A stretch of DNA of 64,000 bases, taken from Khoudiadiopia massiliensis (GTDB taxonomy: Bacteria; Bacillota; Clostridia; Tissierellales; Peptoniphilaceae). The stretch covers positions 62,001 through 126,000 of the forward strand of contig OKQS01000003.1 in NCBI GenBank assembly GCA_900290095.1, written 5' to 3'. The translations under genes and the position numbers were made by a program. Below are positions 9,083 to 18,427 of this stretch, piece after piece. Position 1 is the first letter of the stretch. Every line of letters begins with the position of its first letter. Under the pieces are notes generated by a model. The model saw nothing but the letters and a program-made list of their open reading frames with translations. It searched no databases and was not told where the DNA came from.

Positions 9083-10173
9083 CCAAGATCCCCCCTCTCA
9101 TTGAGCCTCTTCTTTTCCTTAGCAGGATTGAAGGCCGGGTCATCAAACTTATGCATGACTTGAATGTTCTCAGGATCTATATAAATACCAACCTCGGATC
9201 CGACCCTACAGGTCCTTGTTGATTGGGCCAGGTAGAGTTCATTCCCCACTTCAATCTCCATTTCATAATGGACCCCTTTAAAAAGAGATGTGATTACCCT
9301 GCCCCTAATCATGGCATTTTCAGGTTCCACAAGTTCGACATCTTCCGGTCTTATAACGACATCAACCTCTTCATTGGGTCTAAAGCCCTTGTCCACGCAT
9401 ACGAATTCTTTCCCGGAAAACTCAACCCTGAAATCCGCAGGCATTAATCCTTCAACTATATTTGACTCTCCTATAAAGTCGGCAACAAAACGGTTTTGGG
9501 GTTCATTGTAAATATCTATCGGGGATCCGATTTGCAGGATCTTGCCTCTGTTCATTACAACTATCCTGTCCGACATGGTCAAGGCCTCTTCCTGGTCATG
9601 GGTTACAAAAATAAAGGTTATTCCTACTTCCTTTTGGATTCTCTTAAGCTCTATCTGCATATCTCTTCTGAGTTTGGCATCAAGGGCGGCCAAGGGCTCA
9701 TCAAGCAGAAGAACTTCAGGATCATTTACAAGGGCCCTGGCTATGGCTATGCGCTGCTGCTGGCCACCGGAAAGTTTATCTATTTTTCTCTTCTGAAAAC
9801 CCGGAAGGTCCAAGAGGTCAAGTATCCATTCAACCTTTTCTTTGATCTCTTTTTCTCCCACCTTCTTCATTCTCAGTCCGAAGGCCACATTGTCCTCGAC
9901 ATTCAGATGGGGAAAAAGTGCATATTGCTGAAAAACGGTGTTAAAGGGCCTCAAGTTTGCGGGAATCCCGCTTATATCCTTGCCTTCAAAAAAAATCTTA
10001 CCTTCATCGGCCTCGGTAAACCCCCCAATAATTCTGAGTAGGGTGGTTTTTCCGCATCCTGAAGGTCCCAGAAGGGTTAAAAATTCATCTTCATTGATTG
10101 TCAGATCCAATTTGTTTAATACTTGTTGACCGTCAAATGTTTTGCTGATACCGGCCAGTTGAATATGGTTCAA
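9079..10173 (-). CDS. potA: Spermidine/putrescine ABC transporter ATPase PotA
   Basis: A 364-residue ABC ATPase. Walker [10 protein letters not shown] is near residue 37, signature [16 protein letters not shown] near residue 133, Walker [12 protein letters not shown] near residue 157 and switch THDQEEAL near residue 190. The last ~120 residues form the TOBE regulatory domain typical of PotA/MalK-type ATPases. It is the first gene of the minus-strand operon and is divergent from the symporter gene at 10355, with a 181-base shared upstream region. Confidence 0.93.
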   Translation of the reverse strand: MNHIQLAGISKTFDGQQVLNKLDLTINEDEFLTLLGPSGCGKTTLLRIIGGFTEADEGKIFFEGKDISGIPANLRPFNTVFQQYALFPHLNVEDNVAFGLRMKKVGEKEIKEKVEWILDLLDLPGFQKRKIDKLSGGQQQRIAIARALVNDPEVLLLDEPLAALDAKLRRDMQIELKRIQKEVGITFIFVTHDQEEALTMSDRIVVMNRGKILQIGSPIDIYNEPQNRFVADFIGESNIVEGLMPADFRVEFSGKEFVCVDKGFRPNEEVDVVIRPEDVELVEPENAMIRGRVITSLFKGVHYEMEIEVGNELYLAQSTRTCRVGSEVGIYIDPENIQVMHKFDDPAFNPAKEKKRLNERGDLG

Positions 10174-10299
10174 TAAAGTCTCCTTTCTGAGAGTCCTCTT
10201 GAAATATATTAAGAAACGGTTTTACTCTCTATATACCCGTTCCGGCTTCGCTTGTTCATTATTTACAAATATATCTTTTCTATTTTAACAGAATATGTG

Positions 10300-10313
10300 A
10301 CAATGTGTATTGT
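10300..10313. promoter_or_regulatory. Inverted repeat ACAAT-N4-ATTGT in the divergent upstream region
   Basis: A perfect 5-bp inverted repeat with a 4-base spacer lies 42 bases before the symporter start, in the 181-base AT-rich region between the divergent potA and symporter genes. Its placement suits an operator for one or both operons. No regulator gene is adjacent, and I cannot assign the protein that would bind it. Confidence 0.35.
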
Positions 10314-10354
10314 ACATATTTATTTATGTTCAATAAATTTATGGAGGTAAAAAA

Positions 10355-11572
10355 ATGACCGAAACAATGAACGTGGGCAAGACTGCCCCAAGGAAAGCAA
10401 GCTTTTTTAACAGTCTTGTTTTCAAACTCCTGGTCGGAATCGGCCTTGGTATCTTAGTAGGAAATTATGCACCTGAAGGACTCATGAAAGCCATTGTAAC
10501 TTTTAAGGGCCTATTTAGTAATCTCATAAGCTATGTCGTTCCTTTAATTATCCTTGGCTTTATCACTCCGGCAATCGTTTCCCTTAAAGACAGCGCCGGA
10601 AAAATTTTAACGGTTACTCTTATCATTTGCTATCTTTCTTCAGTCGGCGCAGCTTTATTGAGTGTTACATCAGGCTATGCTATTATTCCTCACCTAAACA
10701 TAGCCGCTCAAGTCGGTACGGGTAAAGCTCTGCCCGATCCGGTGGTTGAACTCTCTTTTCCCCCGATAATGCCTGTTCTCACAGCACTTATAACCGCTAT
10801 TCTTATAGGACTTGCTGTTGTATGGTCAAAATCTCAGAGATGGTCCGACCTGCTGACAGAATTTAATGACATTGTCCTCTCTATTGTAAATAAGGTTGTT
10901 GTGCCTGTTCTCCCGATTTATATTTTCACAACCTTTGCAGGGCTTTCTTATGAGGGGGTAATAATAAAAGAACTTCCTGTCTTCTTAAAAATAATACTTA
11001 TTGTAATTCTTGGCCACTACATCTGGATGACCCTCTTATATGCCCTTGGCGGCCTCTTCTCAAAGAGAAATCCTATGGGCGTGGTCAAACACTACCTGCC
11101 TGCCTACCTGACAGCCTTGGGTACAATGTCTTCTGCCGCAACTCTTCCTGTTGCTCTTCAGTGTGCAAGAAAAAGCGATATCCTTGATCCGGAGATCCGC
11201 GACTTTGTTATACCCGTATGTTCAAATACCCATCTTTGCGGCTCGGTTCTGACTGAAACCTTCTTCGTAATGGTTGTTTCTCAGATTCTTTACGGTAAAA
11301 TCCCCGAATTCTCGACAATGATGACTTTCGCCCTTCTTTTGGGTATATTCGCTATTGCGGCACCCGGAGTTCCCGGCGGCACTGTTGTGGCTTCTTTAGG
11401 TTTAATTATCTCCGTTCTTGGCTTTGATGATAATGGAACGGCTCTCATGCTCTCAATTTTCGCCCTCCAGGATTCATTCGGAACAGCCTGCAATATAACC
11501 GGAGACGGTGCTATAGCCCTCATGGTAACCGGCTTATTCAATAAGGTTCCGCAAACAAAAGCTCAGAATTGA
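10355..11572 (+). CDS. Dicarboxylate/amino acid:cation symporter (DAACS family)
   Basis: A 405-residue integral membrane secondary transporter. The family hairpin motif MSSAATLPVA is near residue 253, and the later unwound-helix region (PGVPGGTVVASLG) is near residue 336. Family members use Na+ or H+ gradients to import glutamate, aspartate, serine or C4-dicarboxylates. ATGGAGGT precedes the ATG. The next gene, 24 bases on, is an L-cysteine desulfidase, so uptake of cysteine, cystine or serine is a reasonable inference but not shown. Confidence 0.88.
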   Translation: MTETMNVGKTAPRKASFFNSLVFKLLVGIGLGILVGNYAPEGLMKAIVTFKGLFSNLISYVVPLIILGFITPAIVSLKDSAGKILTVTLIICYLSSVGAALLSVTSGYAIIPHLNIAAQVGTGKALPDPVVELSFPPIMPVLTALITAILIGLAVVWSKSQRWSDLLTEFNDIVLSIVNKVVVPVLPIYIFTTFAGLSYEGVIIKELPVFLKIILIVILGHYIWMTLLYALGGLFSKRNPMGVVKHYLPAYLTALGTMSSAATLPVALQCARKSDILDPEIRDFVIPVCSNTHLCGSVLTETFFVMVVSQILYGKIPEFSTMMTFALLLGIFAIAAPGVPGGTVVASLGLIISVLGFDDNGTALMLSIFALQDSFGTACNITGDGAIALMVTGLFNKVPQTKAQN

Positions 11573-11596
11573 GATTTTTGAGTAGGAGGAAATGTA

Positions 11597-12832
11597 ATGG
11601 ATTATTCTGAAGTTTTAAGGAAAGAGCTGCTTCCGGCTTTCGGCTGTACCGAGCCGATAGCCTTAGCTCTTGCCGCAGCTAAGGCAGGCTCTTATCTAAA
11701 GGGTCAACCTATTTCAATGACCGCAATAGTGTCGGCAAATATTTATAAAAATGCCCATTCAGTAACTGTTCCTGCTTGTCAGGGAAGGACGGGGCTTGGA
11801 ATAGCTCTTCTTGCCGGGCTTTTTTTAGGAGATCCCGATAAAGATCTTGAAGTATTAAACGGGATAGACTCTTCAAAACTTGACCAAATAAGCGAGAAGC
11901 TTGAAGACGGCTTTTTGAAGATTGATATAAACCACGAAGAAACCGGTGTATATGTAAAAATTATACTGAATTCCACAGATGAAAAAGTTATATTAATCCT
12001 AAGCGGAGCCCATAACCACATAAGCTATGTAGAAAAAGACGGTAAGGTTCTTTTGGATGACTTCCCTAAACAGGTTGAAAGTCAGGATGTTGACTATAGT
12101 TTCGATTCTATATATGAGTATGCCGACAGGGCTGACTTGACCCCCATAAAAGACCTGCTTGACAAGCAAATTGATTACAACACAAAAATCTCTGAAGAAG
12201 GACTCCTGAACGATTGGGGATCCGGAATAGGCAAGCAGCTTATCAACTCCCCCATTGAGTATGACAAGCTTACCGCCTATGCTTCTGCAGGGAGCGATGC
12301 CAGAATGACCGGCTGCGAATTTCCCGTTGTTATTAATTCAGGCAGCGGCAATCAGGGGATTACGGTTTCTGTGCCTTTGATTATCTATGCGCGTGAACAC
12401 GATATTGACAAGGAAAAGCTCTATAGGGCCCTCTGCCTGTCAAACTTGATCTCTTTGTATATTAAACAAGGAGTTGGCAAGCTCTCCGCTTATTGCGGGG
12501 CGGTATCGGCGGCTTCTGCCTGTGGGGCTGCCCTTGCCTATATGCAGGGAGAAAGCAAAGAACTTGTAGAAGAAACCTTGAGCAATTCTTTGGCGGTTAA
12601 TTCCGGCATTTTGTGTGACGGTGCCAAGGCCTCATGTGCTGCAAAAATCGCCTCCTCTCTTAGGAATGCCTTCATGAGCCTGGACCAGGCCAAGAGAGGC
12701 AAGTCTTTCAAGAGCGGTGACGGCATGGTCAAAGAAGATATCGATAAAATGATCGTAAGTGTAGGAAAAATAGCCAAGGACGGCATGAAAGAAACCGACG
12801 CTGTCCTCTTGGACCAGATGCTCCATAATTAA
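11597..12832 (+). CDS. cyuA: L-cysteine desulfidase family protein (serine dehydratase alpha-like)
   Basis: A 411-residue protein of the CyuA/YhaM (UPF0597) family, related to the alpha domain of iron-sulfur L-serine dehydratase. Known members break L-cysteine into pyruvate, ammonia and sulfide using a [4Fe-4S] cluster. The N-terminal motif FGCTEPIALALA is near residue 15. The family block MTGCEFPVVINSGSGNQG is near residue 237, and further cysteines (YCGAVSAASACG; LCDGAKASCA) fit cluster binding. AGGAGG precedes the ATG. It is co-directional with, and 24 bases after, the symporter gene, and is followed by a terminator. Confidence 0.88.
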   Translation: MDYSEVLRKELLPAFGCTEPIALALAAAKAGSYLKGQPISMTAIVSANIYKNAHSVTVPACQGRTGLGIALLAGLFLGDPDKDLEVLNGIDSSKLDQISEKLEDGFLKIDINHEETGVYVKIILNSTDEKVILILSGAHNHISYVEKDGKVLLDDFPKQVESQDVDYSFDSIYEYADRADLTPIKDLLDKQIDYNTKISEEGLLNDWGSGIGKQLINSPIEYDKLTAYASAGSDARMTGCEFPVVINSGSGNQGITVSVPLIIYAREHDIDKEKLYRALCLSNLISLYIKQGVGKLSAYCGAVSAASACGAALAYMQGESKELVEETLSNSLAVNSGILCDGAKASCAAKIASSLRNAFMSLDQAKRGKSFKSGDGMVKEDIDKMIVSVGKIAKDGMKETDAVLLDQMLHN

Positions 12833-12849
12833 AAATAATTATAAAAAAA

Positions 12850-12900
12850 GGCCTTGGCGGAGATGACCGGCTTTAAGCAGGTCTCCGCTAAGGCTTATTT
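12850..12900. terminator. Hairpin terminator after the cysteine desulfidase gene
   Basis: GCCTTGGCGGAGA (12851-12863) pairs with TCTCCGCTAAGGC (12882-12894) with one mismatch. A-rich sequence precedes it and TTATTTCTATTTT follows. It ends the symporter-desulfidase operon. Confidence 0.75.
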
Positions 12901-12903
12901 CTA

Positions 12904-12990
12904 TTTTATGTTTTCAAAATCTTTCATTATTTCATTTATTTTATCTTTACTAATTCCCAATTGCTCTATCTGCTCCTTGAAATACATTGA
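12904..12990 (-). pseudogene. Possible 3' remnant of a small gene (28 codons)
   Basis: A short open frame reads MYFKEQIEQLGISKDKINEIMKDFENIK on the minus strand and ends in TAG at 12904. No ribosome-binding site precedes its only ATG, and an in-frame stop lies just upstream. Its amphipathic, helix-turn-like ending resembles the last helix of some regulatory proteins, for example GntR-type. That resemblance is weak. It could equally be chance coding-like sequence. Confidence 0.2.
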
Positions 12991-13041
12991 CAAATTTTTG
13001 AATTAAATAAAATATAATGAAACACATTGATCCTAATGAAT

Positions 13042-14046
13042 TCAACATGGGCCCAGACAAATACTGTCATAATTAATGGGTGTATAGAAGAGCTTTTTTA
13101 TCTCATCTTTAGTCTTGGTCGGATCCGAAAGAGCCCACATAGCCTTGGCCAGGATTGCCTCAGGGGTCATATCAAAAGACTCAAGAAAATCCAACTCCTT
13201 CTTATATTTAAGCCCGACCTCATATATATTCATATCGCTGCCTTCGTGGGCCACCTGAGTAGCCATGATCACTAGTTTTTCAGGATATTTTTTCACCATG
13301 TCCACAAAAACCCGGCTGATTGATTCAGGTATTCCCCCAAGTCCGAAACTTTCAAAAATCAGTCCGTCATATTGGCCAAAAAGATATTCCAGAATGTCGG
13401 CTTTCATGCCGGGAATAAGCTTTAGAAGAAAAACCTTGCTGTTGAGCTTTGTATAAAACTCGGGTCCGCCTTTAATCTCCACCGGCGGAAGGTAACGCAT
13501 TATCCGGCCCTCCTGAATAATTGCAAGAGCGGGAAAGTCTATGCTGGAGAAGGCGCTGTAGGATTTTGACCTTATCTTCTTAGCCCTGGTTCCTGCAATC
13601 ACAAGGCCCGCAAAAACAAGGACCACGCCGTGGGAGTCGGGATCAACTGCATAGCTTATGGCATCAAGCAGGTTGCTCTTGGCATCGGTTATATCATAAT
13701 TTATGGGCTTTTGTGACCCGGTCAATATAATCGGCTTTTTTGAATTTTGTATCATATAAGACAAGGCGGCTGCAGTATAGGCCATGGTGTCAGTCCCGTG
13801 GCTGATGATGAAGGCGTCGTAGTCCTCATATACCGACTCGATATATTCGGCCAGTTTCTGCCAATGGTTAGGCCCCAAGTTTGTGCTGTCCAGGTTAAAA
13901 AGCTGATAAAAGCTCAGGTCTGCTAAGTTTTTCGCACCGGGAATGAAGTTTATGAGTCCTTGAGGGTCAATCCCCGGCAACAAACCGTCTCCCGTATTAA
14001 CCGAAGCTATTGTTCCCCCTGTACCGATAAGCAAAACTTTTTTCAA
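13042..14046 (-). CDS. ansA: L-asparaginase, type I
   Basis: A 334-residue cytoplasmic asparaginase that hydrolyses L-asparagine to aspartate and ammonia. The first catalytic Thr motif is GTGGTIAS at residues 7-14. The second catalytic block SHGTDTMAYTAAAL lies near residue 85, and the family segment LTGSQKPI is near residue 107. There is no signal peptide, which fits the cytoplasmic type I enzyme. An AAGGAGG site precedes the ATG. It follows the histidine kinase gene by 11 bases on the same strand, so it may be co-transcribed. Confidence 0.92.
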   Translation of the reverse strand: MKKVLLIGTGGTIASVNTGDGLLPGIDPQGLINFIPGAKNLADLSFYQLFNLDSTNLGPNHWQKLAEYIESVYEDYDAFIISHGTDTMAYTAAALSYMIQNSKKPIILTGSQKPINYDITDAKSNLLDAISYAVDPDSHGVVLVFAGLVIAGTRAKKIRSKSYSAFSSIDFPALAIIQEGRIMRYLPPVEIKGGPEFYTKLNSKVFLLKLIPGMKADILEYLFGQYDGLIFESFGLGGIPESISRVFVDMVKKYPEKLVIMATQVAHEGSDMNIYEVGLKYKKELDFLESFDMTPEAILAKAMWALSDPTKTKDEIKKLFYTPINYDSICLGPC

Positions 14047-14057
14047 GGCATGCCTCC

Positions 14058-15233
14058 TTATAACGTTTCTTTTTTATAGTATCTTACGATAAACCTGACC
14101 TTGTCTGATTCGGTCTCCATTCTGATTTTAGCATTGTTGGACTCCGCAATCATCTTGCAAAGATTAAGACCTATTCCGAAATTGCCTTCCTTGTCTGAAA
14201 GCTTATAATATCGGTCAAACACTCGGGACTTTTTTTCTTCGCTTATCGGTTCCGACAGGTTTTCAACACAAACCTCAAGATAGGTTTTCTCTTCAGCGGC
14301 ATAGACCTCGACCTCTTCACCCTTGGAGTGTTCAAGGCTGTTTTTGATAAGATTTATATATAATTCCTTCTCCCACTTGGGATCCCCCAAATAAGTAATA
14401 TCTTTAATTGTGTTATGTATTTTTATATTTTTAGACCGACTTATGGGCTCCATAAGCAGAGAAACCTGATCAATGAGGTCTTCCAAATTAATTTTTTCTT
14501 TTTTGAAATTAATAGTTCCGGATTCCAAAAGGGCAATGTTGAGCAGGGTCAGGACCAGATTTGTAACCGCATCCGTCTCCAGCTGCATATAATCCAAGAG
14601 CTCTTTTTTATCATCCGGAGAAATATCCGGATCTTTCAAATTTTCCAGGAGTAAATTTATTGAAGCAATCGGCGTTTTTATTTGGTGGGATATATCCTCC
14701 AAGCTCTTCTTTAAAGACCCTCTTGAAATCTCGGCATTCTCAGCTTGTTCCCTAAGTCTTAGGGTGATTTTATACATCTCGTTCTGTAGGCGGGCCAGGT
14801 CCTCCTCTTCATTTATAAAGGAAATATTGTATATTCCTAAGTTAATTTTCTCCATCTCATCAATGAGCCTGTTAACCGTGTTTCTGCTATACCTGCTTTC
14901 CGAATACAGGTAGGCCCACAAAAGGCCGGCCTGCAGAAGTCCAACAAGACAAATGACTTTCAAGGCATAGGAATCCGCATCTTTCAGGCTCAAGATTCCC
15001 TTACCGTCATATATGCCGTATTGTGAAAGGTCCCTATCCCCTTTTTCCTCAGCCATCTTAACAAGGTCCTCGGTTTTAAGGTCGGGATACTTTTTCTTTA
15101 AAGAGCTTACTATGTTGTAAACGGCTTGGTCAGACCGGGTGTTATATTTGTCTTTTATCAAAAAGGCTGCCAAGACAAAAAAAGCCATAAGGATTACCCC
15201 TATGATCGGCCCGATTTTCCTATATTTTTTCAT
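14058..15233 (-). CDS. Sensor histidine kinase of an ABC-linked two-component system
   Basis: About 391 residues. Two membrane helices (near residues 7-26 and 92-112) flank a small ~65-residue extracytoplasmic loop. The phosphoacceptor block is DISHQIKTPIASI, the ATPase N-box NLIKNSLEHSKG and the G-box FGIGLNLCKMIAES. The open frame extends to 15272, but I chose the ATG at 15233 because it gives a normal positively charged N-terminus and overlaps the response regulator stop by 14 bases. The paired FtsX-type ABC transporter suggests a BceS-like role in sensing envelope stress or peptides; that is inference. Confidence 0.85.
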   Translation of the reverse strand: MKKYRKIGPIIGVILMAFFVLAAFLIKDKYNTRSDQAVYNIVSSLKKKYPDLKTEDLVKMAEEKGDRDLSQYGIYDGKGILSLKDADSYALKVICLVGLLQAGLLWAYLYSESRYSRNTVNRLIDEMEKINLGIYNISFINEEEDLARLQNEMYKITLRLREQAENAEISRGSLKKSLEDISHQIKTPIASINLLLENLKDPDISPDDKKELLDYMQLETDAVTNLVLTLLNIALLESGTINFKKEKINLEDLIDQVSLLMEPISRSKNIKIHNTIKDITYLGDPKWEKELYINLIKNSLEHSKGEEVEVYAAEEKTYLEVCVENLSEPISEEKKSRVFDRYYKLSDKEGNFGIGLNLCKMIAESNNAKIRMETESDKVRFIVRYYKKETL

Positions 15234-15855
15234 CCAGAATGTACCCCAAATTCCTAACGGTTTTAAGCTCATAGAGGTCCATTTTCTCCCTCAATCGCTT
15301 GATTGCTACAGAAAGTGTGTTGTCATTGACAAAGGCATTGTCAGCCTCCCAGAGCTGCAAAAGATTGTCCCTGGTCACAGTCCTGTTCTTATTCTTTACA
15401 AAATACAGCAAGATCTCGTATTCCTTTTTTGACAGGTCGATTAGCTTTCCTCTTCTCTTAACCAGGTGGTTTATGTCGTCAATTTCTATGTCCTTGAAAA
15501 TTATGGAATCGGGCAAGACCTTGCGGATCCTGGCATTGAGCTCCCCCAATTTAAAAGGCTTGGTAATATAGTCCGAGGCCCCCCGGTCCAGGGTCCTCAC
15601 TATGGTATCCTCCTCATCATTGGCGGTGAGAAAGATAATCGGGATGTCCTTATAGCCCTTATAAATATCAAAAAGATCCAGGCCCGACCCGTCCCCCAAA
15701 GAAATATCAATGAGGGCCAGGTCGAAAGCTGAAGGATCAAAGGTCCGGGCTTGACTGAAAGATGTCAAGCCCGTGACCTCATACTTTTTGCTCAAATTGA
15801 GGACCAAGCTTTTCAATATTAATTTTTCATCTTCAACCAGCAAAATCTTTTTCAT
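15220..15855 (-). CDS. OmpR-family response regulator
   Basis: A 211-residue regulator. The N-terminal receiver domain has acidic residues EDE near residue 10, the phosphorylation Asp in ALIDISLGDGSG near residue 51 and a Lys in YITKPF near residue 100. The C-terminal winged helix (DLSKKEYEILLYFVKN onward) binds DNA. The gene lies 5 bases after the ABC permease stop and overlaps the kinase gene, so ATPase, permease, regulator and kinase form one transcription unit in that order. Confidence 0.92.
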   Translation of the reverse strand: MKKILLVEDEKLILKSLVLNLSKKYEVTGLTSFSQARTFDPSAFDLALIDISLGDGSGLDLFDIYKGYKDIPIIFLTANDEEDTIVRTLDRGASDYITKPFKLGELNARIRKVLPDSIIFKDIEIDDINHLVKRRGKLIDLSKKEYEILLYFVKNKNRTVTRDNLLQLWEADNAFVNDNTLSVAIKRLREKMDLYELKTVRNLGYILDEKI

Positions 15856-15860
15856 AATAT

Positions 15861-18425
15861 TTAGATATTCTCGCTTCTTATTACTTCTATTATATTTCTT
15901 GACCTGATCTTTCTTAGTGAGTAGGACATTATTATAAAAGTCACTATCATTACTACAGCTATGCTTATCAGGACCGCTAATGCGGGGAATTCATAGGGCA
16001 AGACTATTATCCCCTTCGCCCATATTAAGTTTACCAGATATGATATCAGAATTCCCAAGGGCAAGCCCCAGAAGAGGGACCTTGTTCCTATCATCATTGA
16101 TTCATATAGGCACATCTTGTTCAGTTGACCCGGACTCATGCCGAAAGACATGAGGGCTCCGAACTCCCTCTGCCTTGAGTAGATGTTTCCTGTTATGGTG
16201 TTGAAAACATTGGTCAGGCCAATCAAGCTTATTACAGTAATAAATCCGTAGCCGAATATGGAGACCAGGGTGACCAGATTATTAATCATCCTGATAAATT
16301 TTTGGTTATTTACGATTGTTAAGTTACTTATCTCTTTTTCTTTGAGGCTTGCCTCTATTTGTTTTTCCGTCTTGGCCGCATTTAAAGAAGCTATTCTCAG
16401 GGCTGCACCGCTAAAATACTTGTCGCCTTTTATGGTGCCCTCCCTCAAATACACGTTGGGTTCACTAAGGGTATCAAACTCCATCATACCCGGGATAGCC
16501 TTGACAGCCTCTTTTATTTTCAGCTTTCGGGTTTCTTTATCATCGGTCCCATCTTGATTATTAATTAAATTCAAGTCTATCTCTGAACCTTTGAAGAACT
16601 TAAAGGTCACTATTTTTTTATTTTTGTCAGTCAATTTTCCATTGTTGTTGACAATAGCATCTGTCGACTTGTCAAAACCGTTTATTTTAAGCAGCCTATC
16701 GAAACTTTCGCTGTTTACAACATTTACGGTAACGGTCATTTTAGGTCCCACATCAAAGCCGTCATCTTTTTGATATTTAATATACTCATCGGTGAAGGCC
16801 TCAGCCTTGACATGCCCGTAACCTATCATGTATGCCGCAAATTCATCCCCCTTATCAAGTTCTTTGCCCAAGTCTTTGAATAATTTAAAATTCTTTTCCA
16901 CATCTTTATGGGCATCCATTTGGAGATTATAGTTTATATAAGAAACCTGGCCCCTCACCGCCCTATTGAGGGAATCCGTCATGGCGAACATGCCGATAAA
17001 AACCGCCACGCTCATGGCAAGGGAAGCGATCGTAGTCCTGTACTTCCTCCTGTTCCTTTTCAAATTCTTATAGGCAACAAGTCCGCTTATGCCAAAAAGC
17101 CTATTAATATAGAAAGGTGCCTTTACGTCTTTATTGGTGAGCTTGATATCCTGACTTGACCTTATGGCCTCAATGGGTGTTAACTTAACAGACCTTCTTG
17201 CTATGAGGTATGCTGAAATCAGGGTGGTCAAAAGTCCTAAAATTACGGCAATTCCAATAATCGGTAATGAAATATAGACCTCAAACTTGAATCCCTCGCC
17301 GTTTAGGGCAAAAATGTCCCCGGCCAAAGAATTTAACAGCATAATTAAAACCTTACATGCGGCAAAACCTAATAATATACCGGCAAGTGTAGCAAATATT
17401 CCCAGGCTCATTCCCTCAAAAATAATATTTCTCTTAACCTGACGGTCGGTGGCCCCCAGACTCTTTAAAATTCCGAACTCCTTAGTTCTCTCAACTATTG
17501 ATATAGAGAAGGAATTTCTTATTATCATTATTGAAGTAAATAAAATTATAAATAACAGCAGTCCTGCCAGCAAATAGAAAACACTCATATATTCGTTATT
17601 AAAGCTGAACCCTGTAACCTTAAGGAGTGCTGTATTTATTGTAAAAACCTGATTATCCCCTCCATAAAGTGTTTCGACGTGCTTATCTATATTTTTGGGG
17701 TTTACTAACCTGTAGAAGAGGATGGAATTCAGGTAATCCTCCCGTCCGTCAAAAATTGTAAAAGCCGAGTATCCTGTAGCCGCAAAGTTTTCAACGCTTG
17801 TATTGGGCCTTTTAATAATTCCGACAATTTTATATTCTTTTTCTTTCAGGTTTTCCAGGGTCTCACCTTCTTGAAAACCCTCGAGCATAAGCCCGCTGTC
17901 TCTTAATACAGGACTAAGGGCCTTCCAATACTTATCATCCTTTATCGTCCTCTTGCCAAGACTCAGTTTGATCCGGTCGCCGACCTTGTATTTCAGACTC
18001 CCGTCCTTAATTGCATTTTCCCCGATAACCAGCTCATTTGAGTTTTGGGGGTACCTGCCTTCAACCAGTGTCAATCCTATAATTTCCCGGACCTTATTGT
18101 CATCATAGGCCATGACTTTCAAATAGGGCTTGTATTTATGTGCAGCTTTGACTTGGGCGTAGCCCAAGACATTCAGCTCTCCATATTCCTTAACTTCCCT
18201 GTTGGCCTTGACTTTTTCTTTATAGGGATCACCGTCAACAACCATTATGTGCTGGCTTCCCCTCTCTTTTATGACACTTTTCTCTATGACCTTACCCAAG
18301 GACATAAGCATGCTTATAACTGTAAAAACAAGAGCCACGGATAGACCGATCCCTATTATGGTCATAACCGATCTTTTCTTATTCAATTTTAAATTCTTTA
18401 TCGTAATATCATTTAAAATTTTCAT
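15861..18425 (-). CDS. FtsX-like ABC transporter permease
   Basis: An 854-residue membrane protein with an N-terminal helix (residues ~20-42) and an extracellular MacB-like domain (~45-270). A block of three helices with FtsX signatures follows (~275-420; SIVERTKEFGILKSLGATDRQVK). A second extracellular domain and a second FtsX block come last (~730-850; SRQREFGALMSFGMSPGQL). This two-block layout is typical of bacterial peptide-resistance or lipoprotein-type exporters. It works with the ATPase gene immediately upstream (2-base gap) and is followed by its two-component system. Confidence 0.9.
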   Translation of the reverse strand: MKILNDITIKNLKLNKKRSVMTIIGIGLSVALVFTVISMLMSLGKVIEKSVIKERGSQHIMVVDGDPYKEKVKANREVKEYGELNVLGYAQVKAAHKYKPYLKVMAYDDNKVREIIGLTLVEGRYPQNSNELVIGENAIKDGSLKYKVGDRIKLSLGKRTIKDDKYWKALSPVLRDSGLMLEGFQEGETLENLKEKEYKIVGIIKRPNTSVENFAATGYSAFTIFDGREDYLNSILFYRLVNPKNIDKHVETLYGGDNQVFTINTALLKVTGFSFNNEYMSVFYLLAGLLLFIILFTSIMIIRNSFSISIVERTKEFGILKSLGATDRQVKRNIIFEGMSLGIFATLAGILLGFAACKVLIMLLNSLAGDIFALNGEGFKFEVYISLPIIGIAVILGLLTTLISAYLIARRSVKLTPIEAIRSSQDIKLTNKDVKAPFYINRLFGISGLVAYKNLKRNRRKYRTTIASLAMSVAVFIGMFAMTDSLNRAVRGQVSYINYNLQMDAHKDVEKNFKLFKDLGKELDKGDEFAAYMIGYGHVKAEAFTDEYIKYQKDDGFDVGPKMTVTVNVVNSESFDRLLKINGFDKSTDAIVNNNGKLTDKNKKIVTFKFFKGSEIDLNLINNQDGTDDKETRKLKIKEAVKAIPGMMEFDTLSEPNVYLREGTIKGDKYFSGAALRIASLNAAKTEKQIEASLKEKEISNLTIVNNQKFIRMINNLVTLVSIFGYGFITVISLIGLTNVFNTITGNIYSRQREFGALMSFGMSPGQLNKMCLYESMMIGTRSLFWGLPLGILISYLVNLIWAKGIIVLPYEFPALAVLISIAVVMIVTFIIMSYSLRKIRSRNIIEVIRSENI

Positions 18426-18427
18426 GG

